Shown here: positions 47,843 through 58,375 of the stretch, one piece after another
How positions within the stretch are numbered: the stretch's first letter is position 1
Layout: the number at the start of each line of letters is the position of its first letter
Source: Betaproteobacteria bacterium
GTDB taxonomy: Bacteria; Pseudomonadota; Gammaproteobacteria; Burkholderiales; Rhodocyclaceae
Assembly (NCBI GenBank): GCA_009779265.1
Contig: WREP01000011.1
Span: 1-62,696 of the forward strand
Direction of reading: 5' to 3'
Length of the DNA stretch: 62,696 nucleotides
The notes under the pieces: model-generated
Databases searched by the model: none
Seen by the model: only the letters and a program-made list of their open reading frames with translations
What the model was told of the DNA's origin: nothing
Program-made: the position numbers and the translations under genes

Positions 47843-47914
47843 GATGCACTCCGAAAACAGAAGTGGCAAGGCCGGCCATGAGGGCCGGCCTTGCCTGGGT
47901 GAACCGTGATTGGC

Positions 47915-48169
<255 letters not shown>

Positions 48170-48223
48170 TCAGGGGTACGAAAAAAACGCTGCAATTTTA
48201 CCAAAAGCAGCGGCTTGGTGAAA

Positions 48224-48964
48224 TCAATCCATGAACATGCCGCCATTGACATGCACCGTGCTGCCGGTGACATAGGAGGCGGCGGGAGAAACCAGGAAAC
48301 CAACGGCGCCGGCCACGTCTTCCGGCGCCCCGGCGCGGGCCAGGGGAATCGCGGCCAGCATGGCGGCCCGCTGCTCCTCGCTCAGGGCATGCGTCATATC
48401 GGTGGCGATAAAGCCCGGCGCGACGCAATTGACGGTGATGTTGCGGCTGCCCAGTTCGCGGGCCAGGGCGCGGCTCAGGCCGGCGACGCCGGCCTTGGCG
48501 GCGCAGTAATTGGCTTGCCCGGCATTGCCGGAATGACCAACGACCGAGGAAATATTGACGATGCGACCGAAGCGCGCCTTCATCATGCCGCGCATGACGC
48601 CGCGCGACAGGCGGAAAACCGCTTTCAGATTGGCGTCGATGACGGCATCCCACTCGTCATCGCCCATGCGCATGGCCAGATTGTCGCGGGTGATGCCGGC
48701 GTTGTTCACCAGAATGGCGATAGCACCGAATTCCTTGCTTATGTCGGCCAGCGCGGCATCGCTGGCGGCGGCGTCGGTGACGTCGAGAACGATGCCCTTG
48801 CCCTTGACGCCGGCCTCGGCGAGATAGGCGGCAATCTGGCCGGCGCCGGCTTCGCTGGTCGCCGTGCCGATCACCGTCGCGCCCTGACGTCCGAGTTCGA
48901 GGGCAATGGCGCGGCCGATACCGCGGGTGGCGCCGGTGATGAGTGCAATCTTGTCATTCAGCAT
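48224..48964 (-). CDS. fabG: 3-oxoacyl-ACP reductase
   Basis: 246 residues, short-chain dehydrogenase. The NADPH motif is TGATRGIGRAIA, NNAGITRDNL follows, and the Ser-Tyr-Lys triad is in NISSVVGHSGNAGQANYCAAKAG. The end GSTVHVNGGMFMD is typical. The start at 48964 is five bases after fabD. Confidence 0.98.
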   Translation of the reverse strand: MLNDKIALITGATRGIGRAIALELGRQGATVIGTATSEAGAGQIAAYLAEAGVKGKGIVLDVTDAAASDAALADISKEFGAIAILVNNAGITRDNLAMRMGDDEWDAVIDANLKAVFRLSRGVMRGMMKARFGRIVNISSVVGHSGNAGQANYCAAKAGVAGLSRALARELGSRNITVNCVAPGFIATDMTHALSEEQRAAMLAAIPLARAGAPEDVAGAVGFLVSPAASYVTGSTVHVNGGMFMD

Positions 48965-48969
48965 GGCGT

Positions 48970-49896
48970 TTACTCCAGACCGAGATTGGCGTCGATGGCT
49001 GCCGCGTCGGCCAGCGCGATGCCGGCGACGCCGTCGGCGCAACGCTTGGTCAGGCCGGCGAGCACCTTGCCCGGGCCGCATTCGGCCACCGTCGTGACGC
49101 CGCTGGCCGCCATTTTCTGGATGGTCTCGACCCAACGCACCGGGTTATAAGCCTGGCGCACCAGCGCATCGCGGATGCGCGCCGGTTCGTGCTCGATAGC
49201 GACATCGACATTATTGATAACCGGAATCGTCGGCGTCTTCAGTTCCAGTTCGCCCAGACGGGCGGCCAGCTTGACGGCGGCCGGCCGGATCAGCGAGGAA
49301 TGGAAAGGCGCCGACACCGGCAAAGCCTTGACCATCTTGGCGCCGCCCGCCTTGCAGGCGGCCATGGCGCGCTCGACGGCGCCCTTGTGGCCGGCGATGA
49401 CGGTCTGGCCGCTGGCATTGAAATTGACCGGCTCGACGATTTCGCCCTGCGCCGCCTCGGCGCAGGCGGTGACGATGCCGGCATCGTCCAGGCCGAGCAC
49501 GGCGGCCATAGCGCCGGTGCCGAGCGGCACAGCCTCCTGCATGGCGGCGGCGCGCAGGCGGACCAGCGGCACGGCGTGCTTGAATTCAAGCACGCCGGCA
49601 GCAACCAGCGCCGAGTATTCGCCCAGGCTGTGACCGGCGACGAGGGCCGGCAGCCTGCCGCCCTTTTCCCGCCACAGGCGCCAGGCGGCAATGCCGGCAG
49701 CGAGCATGACGGGTTGGGTATTGACGGTTTGCGCCAGCGCTTCGGCCGGACCGTCGGCGACCAGCGCCCACAGGTCGTCGCCCAGGGCAGCGGAAGCCTC
49801 GTCGAAAGTGGCGCGCACCACGGCGGCATCGCCGTAGGTGGCCATCATGCCAACGCTCTGCGAGCCTTGGCCGGGAAATACGAAAGCAAAAGACAT
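48970..49896 (-). CDS. fabD: Malonyl-CoA:ACP transacylase
   Basis: 308 residues. It loads malonyl onto ACP. FVFPGQGSQSVGM opens the protein, the nucleophile Ser90 is in VAGHSLGEYSALVAAG, and the partner His is in PVSAPFHSSLI. The start at 49896 is by homology; an open frame continues upstream into fabH but is not coding. Confidence 0.98.
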   Translation of the reverse strand: MSFAFVFPGQGSQSVGMMATYGDAAVVRATFDEASAALGDDLWALVADGPAEALAQTVNTQPVMLAAGIAAWRLWREKGGRLPALVAGHSLGEYSALVAAGVLEFKHAVPLVRLRAAAMQEAVPLGTGAMAAVLGLDDAGIVTACAEAAQGEIVEPVNFNASGQTVIAGHKGAVERAMAACKAGGAKMVKALPVSAPFHSSLIRPAAVKLAARLGELELKTPTIPVINNVDVAIEHEPARIRDALVRQAYNPVRWVETIQKMAASGVTTVAECGPGKVLAGLTKRCADGVAGIALADAAAIDANLGLE

Positions 49897-49913
49897 GCGA
49901 AAAACCTCCTGAT

Positions 49914-50873
49914 TCAGAACTGAAGCAGGGCCGCGCCCCAGGTGAAACCGCCGCCGACGCCTTCGAGCAGCACCTTGTGGCCGCGCTGGATACGCCCGTC
50001 GCGCACGGCTTCGTCCAGGGCCAGCGGCACCGAAGCGGCCGAAGTGTTGCCGTGGCGGTCGACGGTGACGATCACGCGCTCGCGCGCGATGCCCAGTTTT
50101 TTGCCGGTGGCGTCGATGATGCGAATATTGGCCTGATGCGGAATCAGCCAGTCGACGTCGGCCGTTTGGATACCAGCGGTAGCACAGACTTCCTCGGCAA
50201 TCTCGGCCAGCACGCGCACGGCAAGTTTGAATACGGCCTGACCGTCCATGCGCAGGAAGGGGTCGCCGGTCACCTGACCGCCGCAGACCTGTCCCGGCAC
50301 GTTGAGGATGCCGTTCTGGCTGCCGTCGGCATGCAGCGCCGTGGCCAGAATGCCCGGTTGTTCGGCGGCTCCCAGCACGACGGCGCCGGCGCCGTCGCCG
50401 AACAGCACGCAAGTGCTGCGATCCTGCCAGTCAAGAATGCGGGAAAACACCTCGGCGCCGATGACCAGCGCCTTCTTGTGGCTGCCGGAGGCGATAAATT
50501 TCTCGGCAATGCCCAACGCATAAGCAAAACCGCTGCACACCGCCTGCACATCGAAAGCCGCTGCGCCCTTATTACCCAAGCGCCCCTGAATCAGGCAGGC
50601 GGTGCTGGGAAAAATGAAATCCGGCGTCGAGGTGGCGACGATAATCAAATCAAGCTCAGCGGCGGCGATACCGGCCATTTCCAGCGCGCGCTGCGCCGCA
50701 ATAAAACCCAGTTCGCTCGACAGGGCGCCCGGCTCGGCAAGATAACGGCTGCGGATGCCGGTGCGGCTGACGATCCACTCGTCGCTGGTATCGATGCCCC
50801 GCGCCGCCAGATCGTCATTGCTGACGGGCTTACCCGGCAGATAGCTGCCGGTTCCAATCACGCGCGCGTACAT
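49914..50873 (-). CDS. fabH: 3-oxoacyl-ACP synthase III
   Basis: 319 residues. It starts fatty-acid synthesis by condensing acetyl-CoA with malonyl-ACP. The triad is Cys113 in [14 protein letters not shown], His in [12 protein letters not shown] and Asn in [15 protein letters not shown]. It ends in [15 protein letters not shown]. Its start codon is one base from the plsX stop. Confidence 0.98.
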   Translation of the reverse strand: MYARVIGTGSYLPGKPVSNDDLAARGIDTSDEWIVSRTGIRSRYLAEPGALSSELGFIAAQRALEMAGIAAAELDLIIVATSTPDFIFPSTACLIQGRLGNKGAAAFDVQAVCSGFAYALGIAEKFIASGSHKKALVIGAEVFSRILDWQDRSTCVLFGDGAGAVVLGAAEQPGILATALHADGSQNGILNVPGQVCGGQVTGDPFLRMDGQAVFKLAVRVLAEIAEEVCATAGIQTADVDWLIPHQANIRIIDATGKKLGIARERVIVTVDRHGNTSAASVPLALDEAVRDGRIQRGHKVLLEGVGGGFTWGAALLQF

Positions 50874-50874
50874 G

Positions 50875-51894
50875 TCAGCTCTCCCCGGCCGCGGCCGGCG
50901 TCAATTGCGCCATGCGCGCCGAGATGCGTTCGAGTACGCGGTTTTCGGCGGCGTCGTAGGCGCGCGCAATGGCGCAACTGAAGGCCAGCACATCCGCCGA
51001 GCCGTGGCTCTTGACCGAAATGCCCTTCAAGCCAAGCAAGACCGCGCCATTGTATTGACGATGGTCGAAACGCTTCTTGACCCGGTTCAGCACCGGCATG
51101 GCGACCAAGGCCGCCAGCTTGCTCAACCAGTTGCGCTTGAATTCTTCCTTCAGTCCCGAACCGAGCATTTGCGCCAGCCCTTCGGAGGCTTTCAGGGCCA
51201 CGTTACCGACAAAGCCGTCGCAGACGATGATGTCGGCCTCGCCCTGATAAATGCCGTCGCCCTCGACATTGCCGATGAAATTGAGGCCGGAGGCGCGTAG
51301 CAGATCGGCGGCGGCCTTGACCACCTCATTGCCCTTGATCTCCTCCTCACCGATGTTGAGGATACCGACCGTCGGCCGCTCCTTGTGCTCCATGGCCTCG
51401 ACCAGCATGGCACCCATGACGCCGAACTGGAACAGGTGTTCCGGCCCGCAATCGACATTGGCACCCAGATCGAGCATGTGGGTATGCCCCTGGGTCGTCG
51501 GCAGCGGCACGCAGATGGCCGGCCGGTCGATGCCGGGCAGCATTTTCAGCACGAAGCGCGAAATCGCCATCAGCGCGCCGGTATTGCCGGCCGACAGGCA
51601 GGCGTCCGCCTCCCCGGCCTTGACCAGGTTGATGGCGACACGCATCGACGAATCTTTTTTATTGCGCAGGGCGAGCGACGGCGATTCGTGCCCGCCGACC
51701 ACTTCTTCGGCATGGACGACGCGCAAACGGGGATTCCCGGCTTGGTCGCCGAGCAGGGGACGCAACGCATCCTCCCGGCCAACCAGGAGAAGATGAGCCG
51801 CCGGATGTTCGGCAAGGAAACGAAGCGCCGCCGGCACCGTCACCGACGGGCCGTGGTCTCCCCCCATGCAATCAATAGCAACGCGGGTCGTCAT
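50875..51894 (-). CDS. plsX: Phosphate acyltransferase PlsX
   Basis: 339 residues. It converts acyl-ACP to acyl-phosphate for phospholipid synthesis. [20 protein letters not shown] and the central [16 protein letters not shown] plus [18 protein letters not shown] identify the family. It sits between rpmF and fabH as usual. Confidence 0.98.
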   Translation of the reverse strand: MTTRVAIDCMGGDHGPSVTVPAALRFLAEHPAAHLLLVGREDALRPLLGDQAGNPRLRVVHAEEVVGGHESPSLALRNKKDSSMRVAINLVKAGEADACLSAGNTGALMAISRFVLKMLPGIDRPAICVPLPTTQGHTHMLDLGANVDCGPEHLFQFGVMGAMLVEAMEHKERPTVGILNIGEEEIKGNEVVKAAADLLRASGLNFIGNVEGDGIYQGEADIIVCDGFVGNVALKASEGLAQMLGSGLKEEFKRNWLSKLAALVAMPVLNRVKKRFDHRQYNGAVLLGLKGISVKSHGSADVLAFSCAIARAYDAAENRVLERISARMAQLTPAAAGES

Positions 51895-51954
51895 GATGAA
51901 AGGAAAGGCAGGCCGCCGCGAACTACACGCAAGCGCCCGCCCTTGCTGGAACGA

Positions 51955-52134
51955 TTACTCGCCCTTGCCCTTCATGACCTTCTTGCCGCGATAAAAACCG
52001 TTCGGCGAAATGTGGTGGCGCAGGTGCGTCTCGCCGGTTGTCGGCTCGACGGCCAGCGGGGCGGTGGTCAGAAAATCGTGCGCGCGGTGCATGCCGCGCT
52101 TGGACGGGGACTTCTTGTTCTGTTGAACGGCCAT
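51955..52134 (-). CDS. rpmF: 50S ribosomal protein L32
   Basis: 59 residues. [20 protein letters not shown] is the family start, and the chain ends [13 protein letters not shown]. The zinc-type Cys of some L32 proteins are absent, so this is the Cys-less form. Confidence 0.98.
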   Translation of the reverse strand: MAVQQNKKSPSKRGMHRAHDFLTTAPLAVEPTTGETHLRHHISPNGFYRGKKVMKGKGE

Positions 52135-52156
52135 GTTGTGACTACTCCAAAAAAAA

Positions 52157-52645
52157 TCAGTTCGGCTTGCCCTTGAGGCTGGACAGCGCCGCAAACGGAT
52201 TGATCCGCTCGCCGGCATCCGCCGCCCCGGGCAAACTACATTTTTCATGCCGTGGCGCCACCGGCAGGGCCAGGAGAATCTCGTCCTCCACCAATGCGGC
52301 CACATCCAGTTCGCGTTCCACCGGCAGAAAATCCCGGCTGTCGTCTTCCAGCTCGTCTTGCGACAACTCGGCGCCGGCCGGAACGATTTCCAGCAGGTTG
52401 TCGATGTCCAGATCGAAAGGAACCGCCCCCAGGCAACGCTGACAGGCCAGCGGCAAGGTTCCGCCAAGCGTCAGCCGCAGCAGAGGTTCGCCGTGCGCTC
52501 CCTTGAAACCTTCGAGATGCCAGGAAATTTCCCCGCTCACGTCGGCCAGCACATCGTGCAGGCGCTCAAGCTCGGCGACCGCCAGCGTCCCTCCAATAGT
52601 GCGGGAATCGCGGGCAAAGGCGAAGGCGTCGTTAATCCTTTTCAA
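52157..52645 (-). CDS. yceD: YceD/DUF177 family protein (23S rRNA accumulation)
   Basis: 162 residues. The DUF177 core shows [20 protein letters not shown] and later [16 protein letters not shown]. YceD is linked to 23S rRNA accumulation and precedes rpmF in most proteobacteria. No ATG lies near the conserved start. A TTG at 52643-52645 ([14 protein letters not shown]) fits the family and lies about 29 bp after a promoter -10; the alternative ATG at 52741 would be upstream of that promoter. Confidence 0.88.
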   Translation of the reverse strand: MKRINDAFAFARDSRTIGGTLAVAELERLHDVLADVSGEISWHLEGFKGAHGEPLLRLTLGGTLPLACQRCLGAVPFDLDIDNLLEIVPAGAELSQDELEDDSRDFLPVERELDVAALVEDEILLALPVAPRHEKCSLPGAADAGERINPFAALSSLKGKPN

Positions 52646-52673
52646 TCTGTCGCTGTTACGACTAAAACGGTAA

Positions 52674-52702
52674 ATGTTATTATTTTCAGCCCTCCAAGTC
52701 AA
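52674..52702 (-). promoter_or_regulatory. Promoter of the yceD-to-fabF operon
   Basis: TTGACT (52697-52702), a 17-bp spacer and TAACAT (52674-52679) on the minus strand, in an AT-rich patch between divergent yceD and maf. Confidence 0.6.
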
Positions 52703-52748
52703 AACAAAGTGCTGCGGCACGGATTCCCGCCGCCCCGCCACGCTCCCG

Positions 52749-53330
52749 ATGCAACCCCTGATCCTCGCCTCAACCTCGCCCTACCGCCGCGAACTGCTCG
52801 CCCGGCTGGGACTGCCGTTTACCGTGATCAACCCGCGCACCGACGAAAGCCCGCTGCCCGGCGAAACGCCCGAGGCGCTGGCCCTGCGCCTGGCGGAAGC
52901 AAAAGCCCGCGCCGTCGCCGGCGACCATCCCGACGCCCTCATCATCGGCAGCGACCAAGTGGCCTTCGCCGCTGGCCGCATTTACGGCAAACCGGGCGAC
53001 CATGCCCGCGCCGTCGAGCAATTGCGCGCCCTCTCCGGCCAGACGGTCGATTTCTTCACCGCCCTCTGCCTCTACAACGCCCGCACCGGCCAGGCCGATG
53101 TCATCGGCGTACCGACCCAGGTCACTTTCCGTTTGCTGCGCGACGACGACATCGAAAATTATCTGCGGCGCGAGCCGGCCTACGACTGCGCCGGTTCCGC
53201 CAAAGCCGAGGGACTCGGCATCGCCCTGCTGCACAGCCTGCGCAGCGACGACCCCAACGCCCTGCTCGGCCTGCCGCTGATCGCCCTGTGCGACATGCTG
53301 CGCCGCCAGGGCATCGCCGTCCTCGCATGA
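52749..53330 (+). CDS. Maf-family nucleotide pyrophosphatase (YceF-like)
   Basis: 193 residues. It starts [20 protein letters not shown]. The SDQV box in [12 protein letters not shown] and the Tyr-containing [14 protein letters not shown] place it near the YceF group, which hydrolyses 7-methyl-GTP, rather than canonical dTTP/UTP Maf. The frame is open to 52674, but that part is the yceD promoter region. It overlaps the next gene by four bases. Confidence 0.93.
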   Translation: MQPLILASTSPYRRELLARLGLPFTVINPRTDESPLPGETPEALALRLAEAKARAVAGDHPDALIIGSDQVAFAAGRIYGKPGDHARAVEQLRALSGQTVDFFTALCLYNARTGQADVIGVPTQVTFRLLRDDDIENYLRREPAYDCAGSAKAEGLGIALLHSLRSDDPNALLGLPLIALCDMLRRQGIAVLA

Positions 53331-54034
53331 GCGGCACCCTCTACCTGATCCCGGTGCCGCTCGGCCCGGGGCAAGCGGCCGAGACACTGCATCCGGACGT
53401 TCTGGCGACCCTTCGGCCGTTAACCCATTTCGTCGTCGAACAGGCCAAGAGCGCCCGCGCCTTCCTGAAAGCCGCCGGCACCGATCATCCGCTGCAAGAA
53501 CTGCGGCTCGAAGAACTCAACGAACACACCCGTAGCGGCGACATCGAACGCCTGCTCGCCCCCCTGCGCGCCGGCCACGATGTCGGCCTGCTCTCGGAAG
53601 CCGGCTGCCCCGCCGTCGCCGACCCCGGCGCCGATCTGGTGGCCCTGGCGCAGCGCGAAAATATCCGCGTCGCGCCCCTGGTCGGCCCATCCTCGCTACT
53701 CCTGGCGCTCATGGCCTCGGGCCTGAACGGTCAGCGGTTCGCTTTCCACGGCTATCTGCCGGCCAAGGAGGCAGAACGGCACAAGGCGCTGGGCGAACTG
53801 GAAAGCGAATCGCGCCGGCGGCAGCAGACCCAGTTGTTCATCGAAACGCCCTACCGCAATCAGGCGCTGTTCGCCGCCATTCTCCGCGCCTGCCGGCCCG
53901 ACACCCGGCTGTGCGTGGCGACCGACCTGACGCTGCCCGGCGAATCGGTACGCACGCGCCGCATCGGCGAGTGGATGAAAGAAGCGCCGCCCGATCTCGA
54001 ACGGCGTCCCACGGTTTTTCTGCTACTCGCCTGA
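53327..54034 (+). CDS. RsmI-like SAM-dependent methyltransferase
   Basis: 235 residues of the tetrapyrrole-methylase fold. [20 protein letters not shown] is the modified start motif (canonical RsmI has TPIGNLxD), followed by [40 protein letters not shown] and [10 protein letters not shown]. This is the shorter paralogue common in betaproteobacteria; a ribose methyltransferase role on 16S rRNA is not assured. Its ATG overlaps the maf stop. Confidence 0.87.
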   Translation: MSGTLYLIPVPLGPGQAAETLHPDVLATLRPLTHFVVEQAKSARAFLKAAGTDHPLQELRLEELNEHTRSGDIERLLAPLRAGHDVGLLSEAGCPAVADPGADLVALAQRENIRVAPLVGPSSLLLALMASGLNGQRFAFHGYLPAKEAERHKALGELESESRRRQQTQLFIETPYRNQALFAAILRACRPDTRLCVATDLTLPGESVRTRRIGEWMKEAPPDLERRPTVFLLLA

Positions 54035-54080
54035 TTCCATTTCCGTCTCAACACTATTACCGGCAGGATCCTGGCCGCCG

Positions 54081-56336
54081 TTAGCTGTTGCCCAACTGTT
54101 CGAGGATTTTGCTGAACAGCACTTCGGGATCGACCGGCTTGGCGACGAAATCGTCCATGCCGGCAATCAGGCAGCGTTCGCGGTCTTCGGCGAAGGCGTT
54201 GGCGGTCATGGCCACGATCGGCACTTTCTTGTCCCTGGGCTGTTGGCGGATGAGCCGGGTCGCGTCGAGGCCGTCCATGATCGGCATCTGCATGTCCATC
54301 AGGATCAGCGCGTAGTCATTGCTGGCGGCCAACGCCACGGCTTCTTCGCCATTACCTGCAAGATCGACCTCTAAGCCGGCGTCGGACAGCAGCATCTGGG
54401 AAATTTCCTGATTGATCGGCTCGTCCTCGACCAGCAGCACGCGCTTACCGGCATGCAGGGCGAGTACCCGGCTTTCGGCGTCGCTCTGGACGGCGCTGGC
54501 CGTCGTCGCCGCATCATGCTCGCCGCGCGCCAGACGCGCCGTGAACCAGAAGCAACTGCCCTGCCCCAGCGTGCTGGTGGCCCCAGCGTCGCCCCTCATG
54601 AGTACGGCCAACTGCCGGTTGATGGCCAGACCCAGACCACTCCCCTGATAGACACGGGTGGTTGAATTGTCGGCTTGCTCGAAGGCCTGGAACAGGCGTT
54701 CCAGATCCTGTTGTTCGACCCCGATGCCGGTGTCATCGACCTCGAAACGGATGACGGCGCTCAGATCATCGCTATCGCCGGCGCGGGCGCGGATGGTGAT
54801 CTGCCCGCGCTCTGTGAACTTGACGGCATTGGAGGCGTAGTTGAGCAGCACCTGGGTCAGCCGCGTGGTGTCGCCGAGCAGGCCGGAGGGCAGCGGATCG
54901 AGGTCGTTAACGACGGTCAGCCCTTTTTTGCGCGCCGCTTCGCCAATGATGGAGCAAACGTTGGCGACGATCAGCGGCACGTTGACCGGCAGGGATTCGA
55001 GCAGCATCTTGTCGGCGTCGATCTTGGACAGGTCGAGGATGTCGTTGACCAGCGCCAGCAGGTGCTGGGCCGATTGCTCGATCTTGGCCAGATGGTCCCG
55101 TTGCTGCGCATCCATGTGGCTGCGGCGGAGCAGGTGCAGCATGCCGATGATGCCATTCATCGGCGTCCGGATTTCGTGGCTCATGTGTGAGAGGAAATCG
55201 CTCTTGGCGCGATTGGCTTTCTGCTCGGCCTTAAACAAATCACGTTCCGCTTTTTCTTTTTCGGTCAAATAGCGATCCAAATCGATCGCGGTGGAGTTCA
55301 CGGCGCTTTTTATACGATCAAAATAACCCTTGTATTCGCCTGAAACACGGGCACTGAAGTCTCCGCCCGCGATTTTATGAAGGGCACCCGCAGCCTCGTC
55401 GATAGGAAGAACTATAGTATCCATCAGATCATTGAATTTTGTGATAACTTCGCGCCACTCTCCCGGGTATTTGTCTGGGCGGGCGCGGTAGTTCAGATTG
55501 CCTTCAGTCGCATTTTTTACCAGATCTTTAATTTCCTGATGCATGTCTATAACTATCTCTTGCATGGTTGAGAAATTATGCGACAGCATCCCGACCTCGT
55601 CATTGGTCTTCCATACAGGTATATGTATATCCATATCGCCCTGCGCCAATTTATTCGACGCCGTCTGCAATGAAAATAAAGGTTTGGCGACGGATCGTCT
55701 TATATAAAGCACAGGCACCCAAGCGATCGCAATAAAAACCAAAAGCGAAATCAAGAGCATTGTCAATGCAAAATTATAACTGTTTGACAATGCTTCGCCG
55801 AGCGATACAAGCACGCCGACCAGTCCAACGGTCTTCCCGTCCTCATCAATAATAGGCGCGTAAGTTGAAATACCCCAGCTTCCGTCTATGTTGAGCCTGT
55901 AAATATCGCTTACCCGGGTTGCGCCGCTCTCAAACGCATCAAAGGCGGCCTGCGGAAAAATTGATAACGGCACTTTGCCGTTCAAACCAAAAACATTACC
56001 ATGCCCTTCCAAGTACATAACCATGCCGGTCTTCGGATCGAATGCACCCGCGTAATAATAAAGAAGATTCTCTTCGGTCATAACCCTGTTAAATTGCTTT
56101 TGTAAATACTGATAATGCTCATTTTTCTCATTTGATTCAAGCGCATAGCGGAATTCGCTCGGCGTTATCGACATAGCTGTGGATTTCGCAATGGCCGCAG
56201 TCCTGTCCGCGTTACTTTTTATACTATCACCGCGGTGAATCATATAACTGAAAGCACCGATTGATATTGTATTAACTAGAATGATGATCAAAACAATAAT
56301 AGTAACCTTTGTTGATACCATTATTCCGTTTTTCAT
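54081..56336 (-). CDS. Membrane hybrid sensor histidine kinase with tandem HAMP
   Basis: 751 residues. TM1 is at about 8-30, a periplasmic sensor runs to about 190 (GSWGISTYAPIIDEDGKTVG is Cache-like), and TM2 is at about 190-212. A HAMP region follows and a second HAMP-like segment lies near 300-365. HisKA has His387 in [10 protein letters not shown], the ATPase has GIGVEQQDLE and GSGLGLAI, and the receiver has [11 protein letters not shown] with Asp681 in LILMDMQMP. The sensor half (nt about 55200-56336) is clearly AT-richer than the kinase-receiver half, which resembles the one at 11387-13720. This indicates a mosaic origin. Confidence 0.92.
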   Translation of the reverse strand: MKNGIMVSTKVTIIVLIIILVNTISIGAFSYMIHRGDSIKSNADRTAAIAKSTAMSITPSEFRYALESNEKNEHYQYLQKQFNRVMTEENLLYYYAGAFDPKTGMVMYLEGHGNVFGLNGKVPLSIFPQAAFDAFESGATRVSDIYRLNIDGSWGISTYAPIIDEDGKTVGLVGVLVSLGEALSNSYNFALTMLLISLLVFIAIAWVPVLYIRRSVAKPLFSLQTASNKLAQGDMDIHIPVWKTNDEVGMLSHNFSTMQEIVIDMHQEIKDLVKNATEGNLNYRARPDKYPGEWREVITKFNDLMDTIVLPIDEAAGALHKIAGGDFSARVSGEYKGYFDRIKSAVNSTAIDLDRYLTEKEKAERDLFKAEQKANRAKSDFLSHMSHEIRTPMNGIIGMLHLLRRSHMDAQQRDHLAKIEQSAQHLLALVNDILDLSKIDADKMLLESLPVNVPLIVANVCSIIGEAARKKGLTVVNDLDPLPSGLLGDTTRLTQVLLNYASNAVKFTERGQITIRARAGDSDDLSAVIRFEVDDTGIGVEQQDLERLFQAFEQADNSTTRVYQGSGLGLAINRQLAVLMRGDAGATSTLGQGSCFWFTARLARGEHDAATTASAVQSDAESRVLALHAGKRVLLVEDEPINQEISQMLLSDAGLEVDLAGNGEEAVALAASNDYALILMDMQMPIMDGLDATRLIRQQPRDKKVPIVAMTANAFAEDRERCLIAGMDDFVAKPVDPEVLFSKILEQLGNS

Positions 56337-56596
56337 TATTCAAAACCCTCGAAATTCCTCTAATTCACTAATCATTCCTAATATTAAGGCAATATTAGGG
56401 AGCAGGCCACGGTTTGATATTTTTATTGCCCGCTTCAACACCAAAATAACTACCCTGATTCCGGTTTTGCCATTTTAGGCAATCTCTCCGATTTTTCATG
56501 AATAACACGCTTTCCCAATTCAGCCACAATCTGTTCCGCAGATCGCGCTCCCTCCGGCCCTCCTTTTCGGGTTTCGCCCGAAAGGGAGGAGTAAAA

Positions 56597-56678
56597 CGCT
56601 GTACTGGCTTGCCGTACTACACAACAGTCTGCGCCTCGCCTTCGCGTACTCGGTCGAGTTGGGAAGGGAATGATTCTC
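56597..56678. repeat. Dispersed repeat, family B, copy 2 (reverse orientation)
   Basis: The reverse complement contains GAGTACGCGAAGGCGAGGCG and CAGACTGTTGTGTAGTACGG, matching the repeat at 37504-37582. Its end overlaps the last codon of sppA. In the rest of the 340-bp gap 56337-56676 I see one imperfect hairpin (CCTCCTTTTCGGG / CCCGAAAGGGAGG, about 56559-56589), possibly the sppA terminator, and an AT-rich promoter-like stretch before the histidine kinase. Confidence 0.6.
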
Positions 56679-57639
56679 AGCGCAACGGCGTCGCCGTCGC
56701 CGCCGATTCAGAAAAACCGCGCCAGAAGCCGGCAAAGGTGCTGGCCCCGAGGCGCTTGGCGAAACGCTCGGCGATATTGTCCTTGACCGAGTAGTCGAGC
56801 ACTTTTTCCGCCTTGATCATGTCGCGCGCCACCGAGTCGACCGTGCCGAAGCCGTCGGCCAAACCGCGTTCGACGCTTTGCTGCCCGGTCCACATCAGGC
56901 CGGAGAAGGTATCCGGCTCGTCCTTGAGGCGTTTGCCGCGCCCGGCCTTGACCACGTCGATGAACTGTTGGTGGATGTCGTTCAGCAGCAACTGGGCGTG
57001 CTCGCGATGTTCCTCCGTCAGCGGCGAGAAGGGATCGAGGAAACCCTTGCTCTCGCCGGCCGTCAGCAGGCGTCGCTCGACGCCCAGCTTGTCCATCGCC
57101 CCGGTAAAGCCGAAGCCGTCCATCAGCACGCCGATGGAGCCGACGATGCTGGCCTTGTTCACATAAATCTGGTCGGCCGCCGCCGCGACGTAATAACCGC
57201 CGGAAGCGCAGATATCCTCGACCACCGCATACAGCGGCTTGTTCGGATATTTGCCGCGCAGACGCCGGATTTCGTCATAGACGATGCCCGCCTGCACCGG
57301 ACTGCCGCCGGGGCTGTTGATGCGCAGGATGACGCCGGCCGCATGCTCGGCCTCGAAGGCGCTGCTCAGTGCGGCGACGAGCTTTTCGCTATTGGCCTCG
57401 CCCTTGGCCTGAATGACGCCGCTCAGCTCGATCAGGGCGGTATGCCGCTGCTGATCGCTGCTGCTGCCCCAATCGACGACGGCAACCAGGATGAAGGCGA
57501 GGTAGGCAAAGCCAAGCAGTTTGAAAAATATTCCCCAGCGCCGCCCCGCCCGCTGTTCCTTGAGGGCGGCGAAAGCCAGCTTTTCGAGTACCTGCTGCTC
57601 CCAGCCGGGCTTTGGGTTCGATGATTGGGGGTCGTTCAT
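56677..57639 (-). CDS. sppA: S49 family signal peptide peptidase (SppA-like)
   Basis: 320 residues. One N-terminal membrane helix (GIFFKLLGFAYLAFILVAVV) is followed by a single S49 domain. LRINSPGGSPVQAG forms the oxyanion strand, the nucleophile Ser is in DICASGGYYVAAAAD, and the general-base Lys is in AGESKGFLDPFSPL. It is the short, one-domain form. The ATG at 57639 is chosen because AGGA lies 6 bp before it but only 0-1 bp from the ATG two codons earlier. Confidence 0.94.
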   Translation of the reverse strand: MNDPQSSNPKPGWEQQVLEKLAFAALKEQRAGRRWGIFFKLLGFAYLAFILVAVVDWGSSSDQQRHTALIELSGVIQAKGEANSEKLVAALSSAFEAEHAAGVILRINSPGGSPVQAGIVYDEIRRLRGKYPNKPLYAVVEDICASGGYYVAAAADQIYVNKASIVGSIGVLMDGFGFTGAMDKLGVERRLLTAGESKGFLDPFSPLTEEHREHAQLLLNDIHQQFIDVVKAGRGKRLKDEPDTFSGLMWTGQQSVERGLADGFGTVDSVARDMIKAEKVLDYSVKDNIAERFAKRLGASTFAGFWRGFSESAATATPLR

Positions 57640-57724
57640 GGTCATTCCTGCCGATCAGGATAGAAATTTTGCCAATCATACATGGTAATGATCGACGAAT
57701 ATGCCGCCGCACCGGCGGCGCGGA

Positions 57725-58375
57725 TCAGGCATGCGTTTGCAGCCAGCGGTCGAGTTCCGGCACACTGGCGAGGGCGGCCAGCGGGGCGTGGGCGAGCAGT
57801 TGCCCGGCGGGATGCGCGCCGTAGGTCACGGCCAGTGCATCCATGCCGGCGTTCTGGGCCATTTGCAGGTCGTGCGTGGTGTCGCCGATCATCAGCGCCG
57901 CTTCCGGGGCGATGGCGAATTCGTCGAGCAATTCGTGCAGCATTTGCGGATGCGGCTTGGAATGGCATTCGTCGGCGCAGCGCGAGGCGAGAAAATAGGG
58001 GCGCAGGCCGGAATGATCGAGCGCCCGCTCCAGTCCCAAACGGCTCTTGCCGGTGGCGACGGCCAGAGCATGGCCGTCGGCTTGCAGGCGGGCCAGCATG
58101 TCGCGCGTGCCGGCGAACAGGCTGAGTTCGTGGTCGGCGGCGAGGTAGTGATGGCGATAGCGGTCAATCATCGCCTGGCACTTATCCGGCGGCAGCTCGG
58201 GCACGGCGTGGCGCATGGCGTCGGCAAGGCCGAGGCCGATCACATGGCGGGCGCGGCTGTCGTCCGGCGCCGGCTGATCGAGATCGCGGCAGGCGGCCTG
58301 GATGGCATGGACGATGGCGGCGGCGGAATCGAGCAGAGTGCCGTCCCAGTCGAAGATGATTAGTGAATATTTCAT
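57725..58375 (-). CDS. HAD-superfamily hydrolase (phosphoglycolate phosphatase-like)
   Basis: 216 residues. Motif I IFDWDGTLLDS, motif II in AVATGK, motif III Lys in SKPHPQML and motif IV IGDTTHDLQMA are present, with a helical cap. In many proteobacteria this gene follows rluC, as here, with a four-base overlap. Substrate is not fixed; phosphoglycolate or flavin phosphates are options. Confidence 0.92.
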   Translation of the reverse strand: MKYSLIIFDWDGTLLDSAAAIVHAIQAACRDLDQPAPDDSRARHVIGLGLADAMRHAVPELPPDKCQAMIDRYRHHYLAADHELSLFAGTRDMLARLQADGHALAVATGKSRLGLERALDHSGLRPYFLASRCADECHSKPHPQMLHELLDEFAIAPEAALMIGDTTHDLQMAQNAGMDALAVTYGAHPAGQLLAHAPLAALASVPELDRWLQTHA

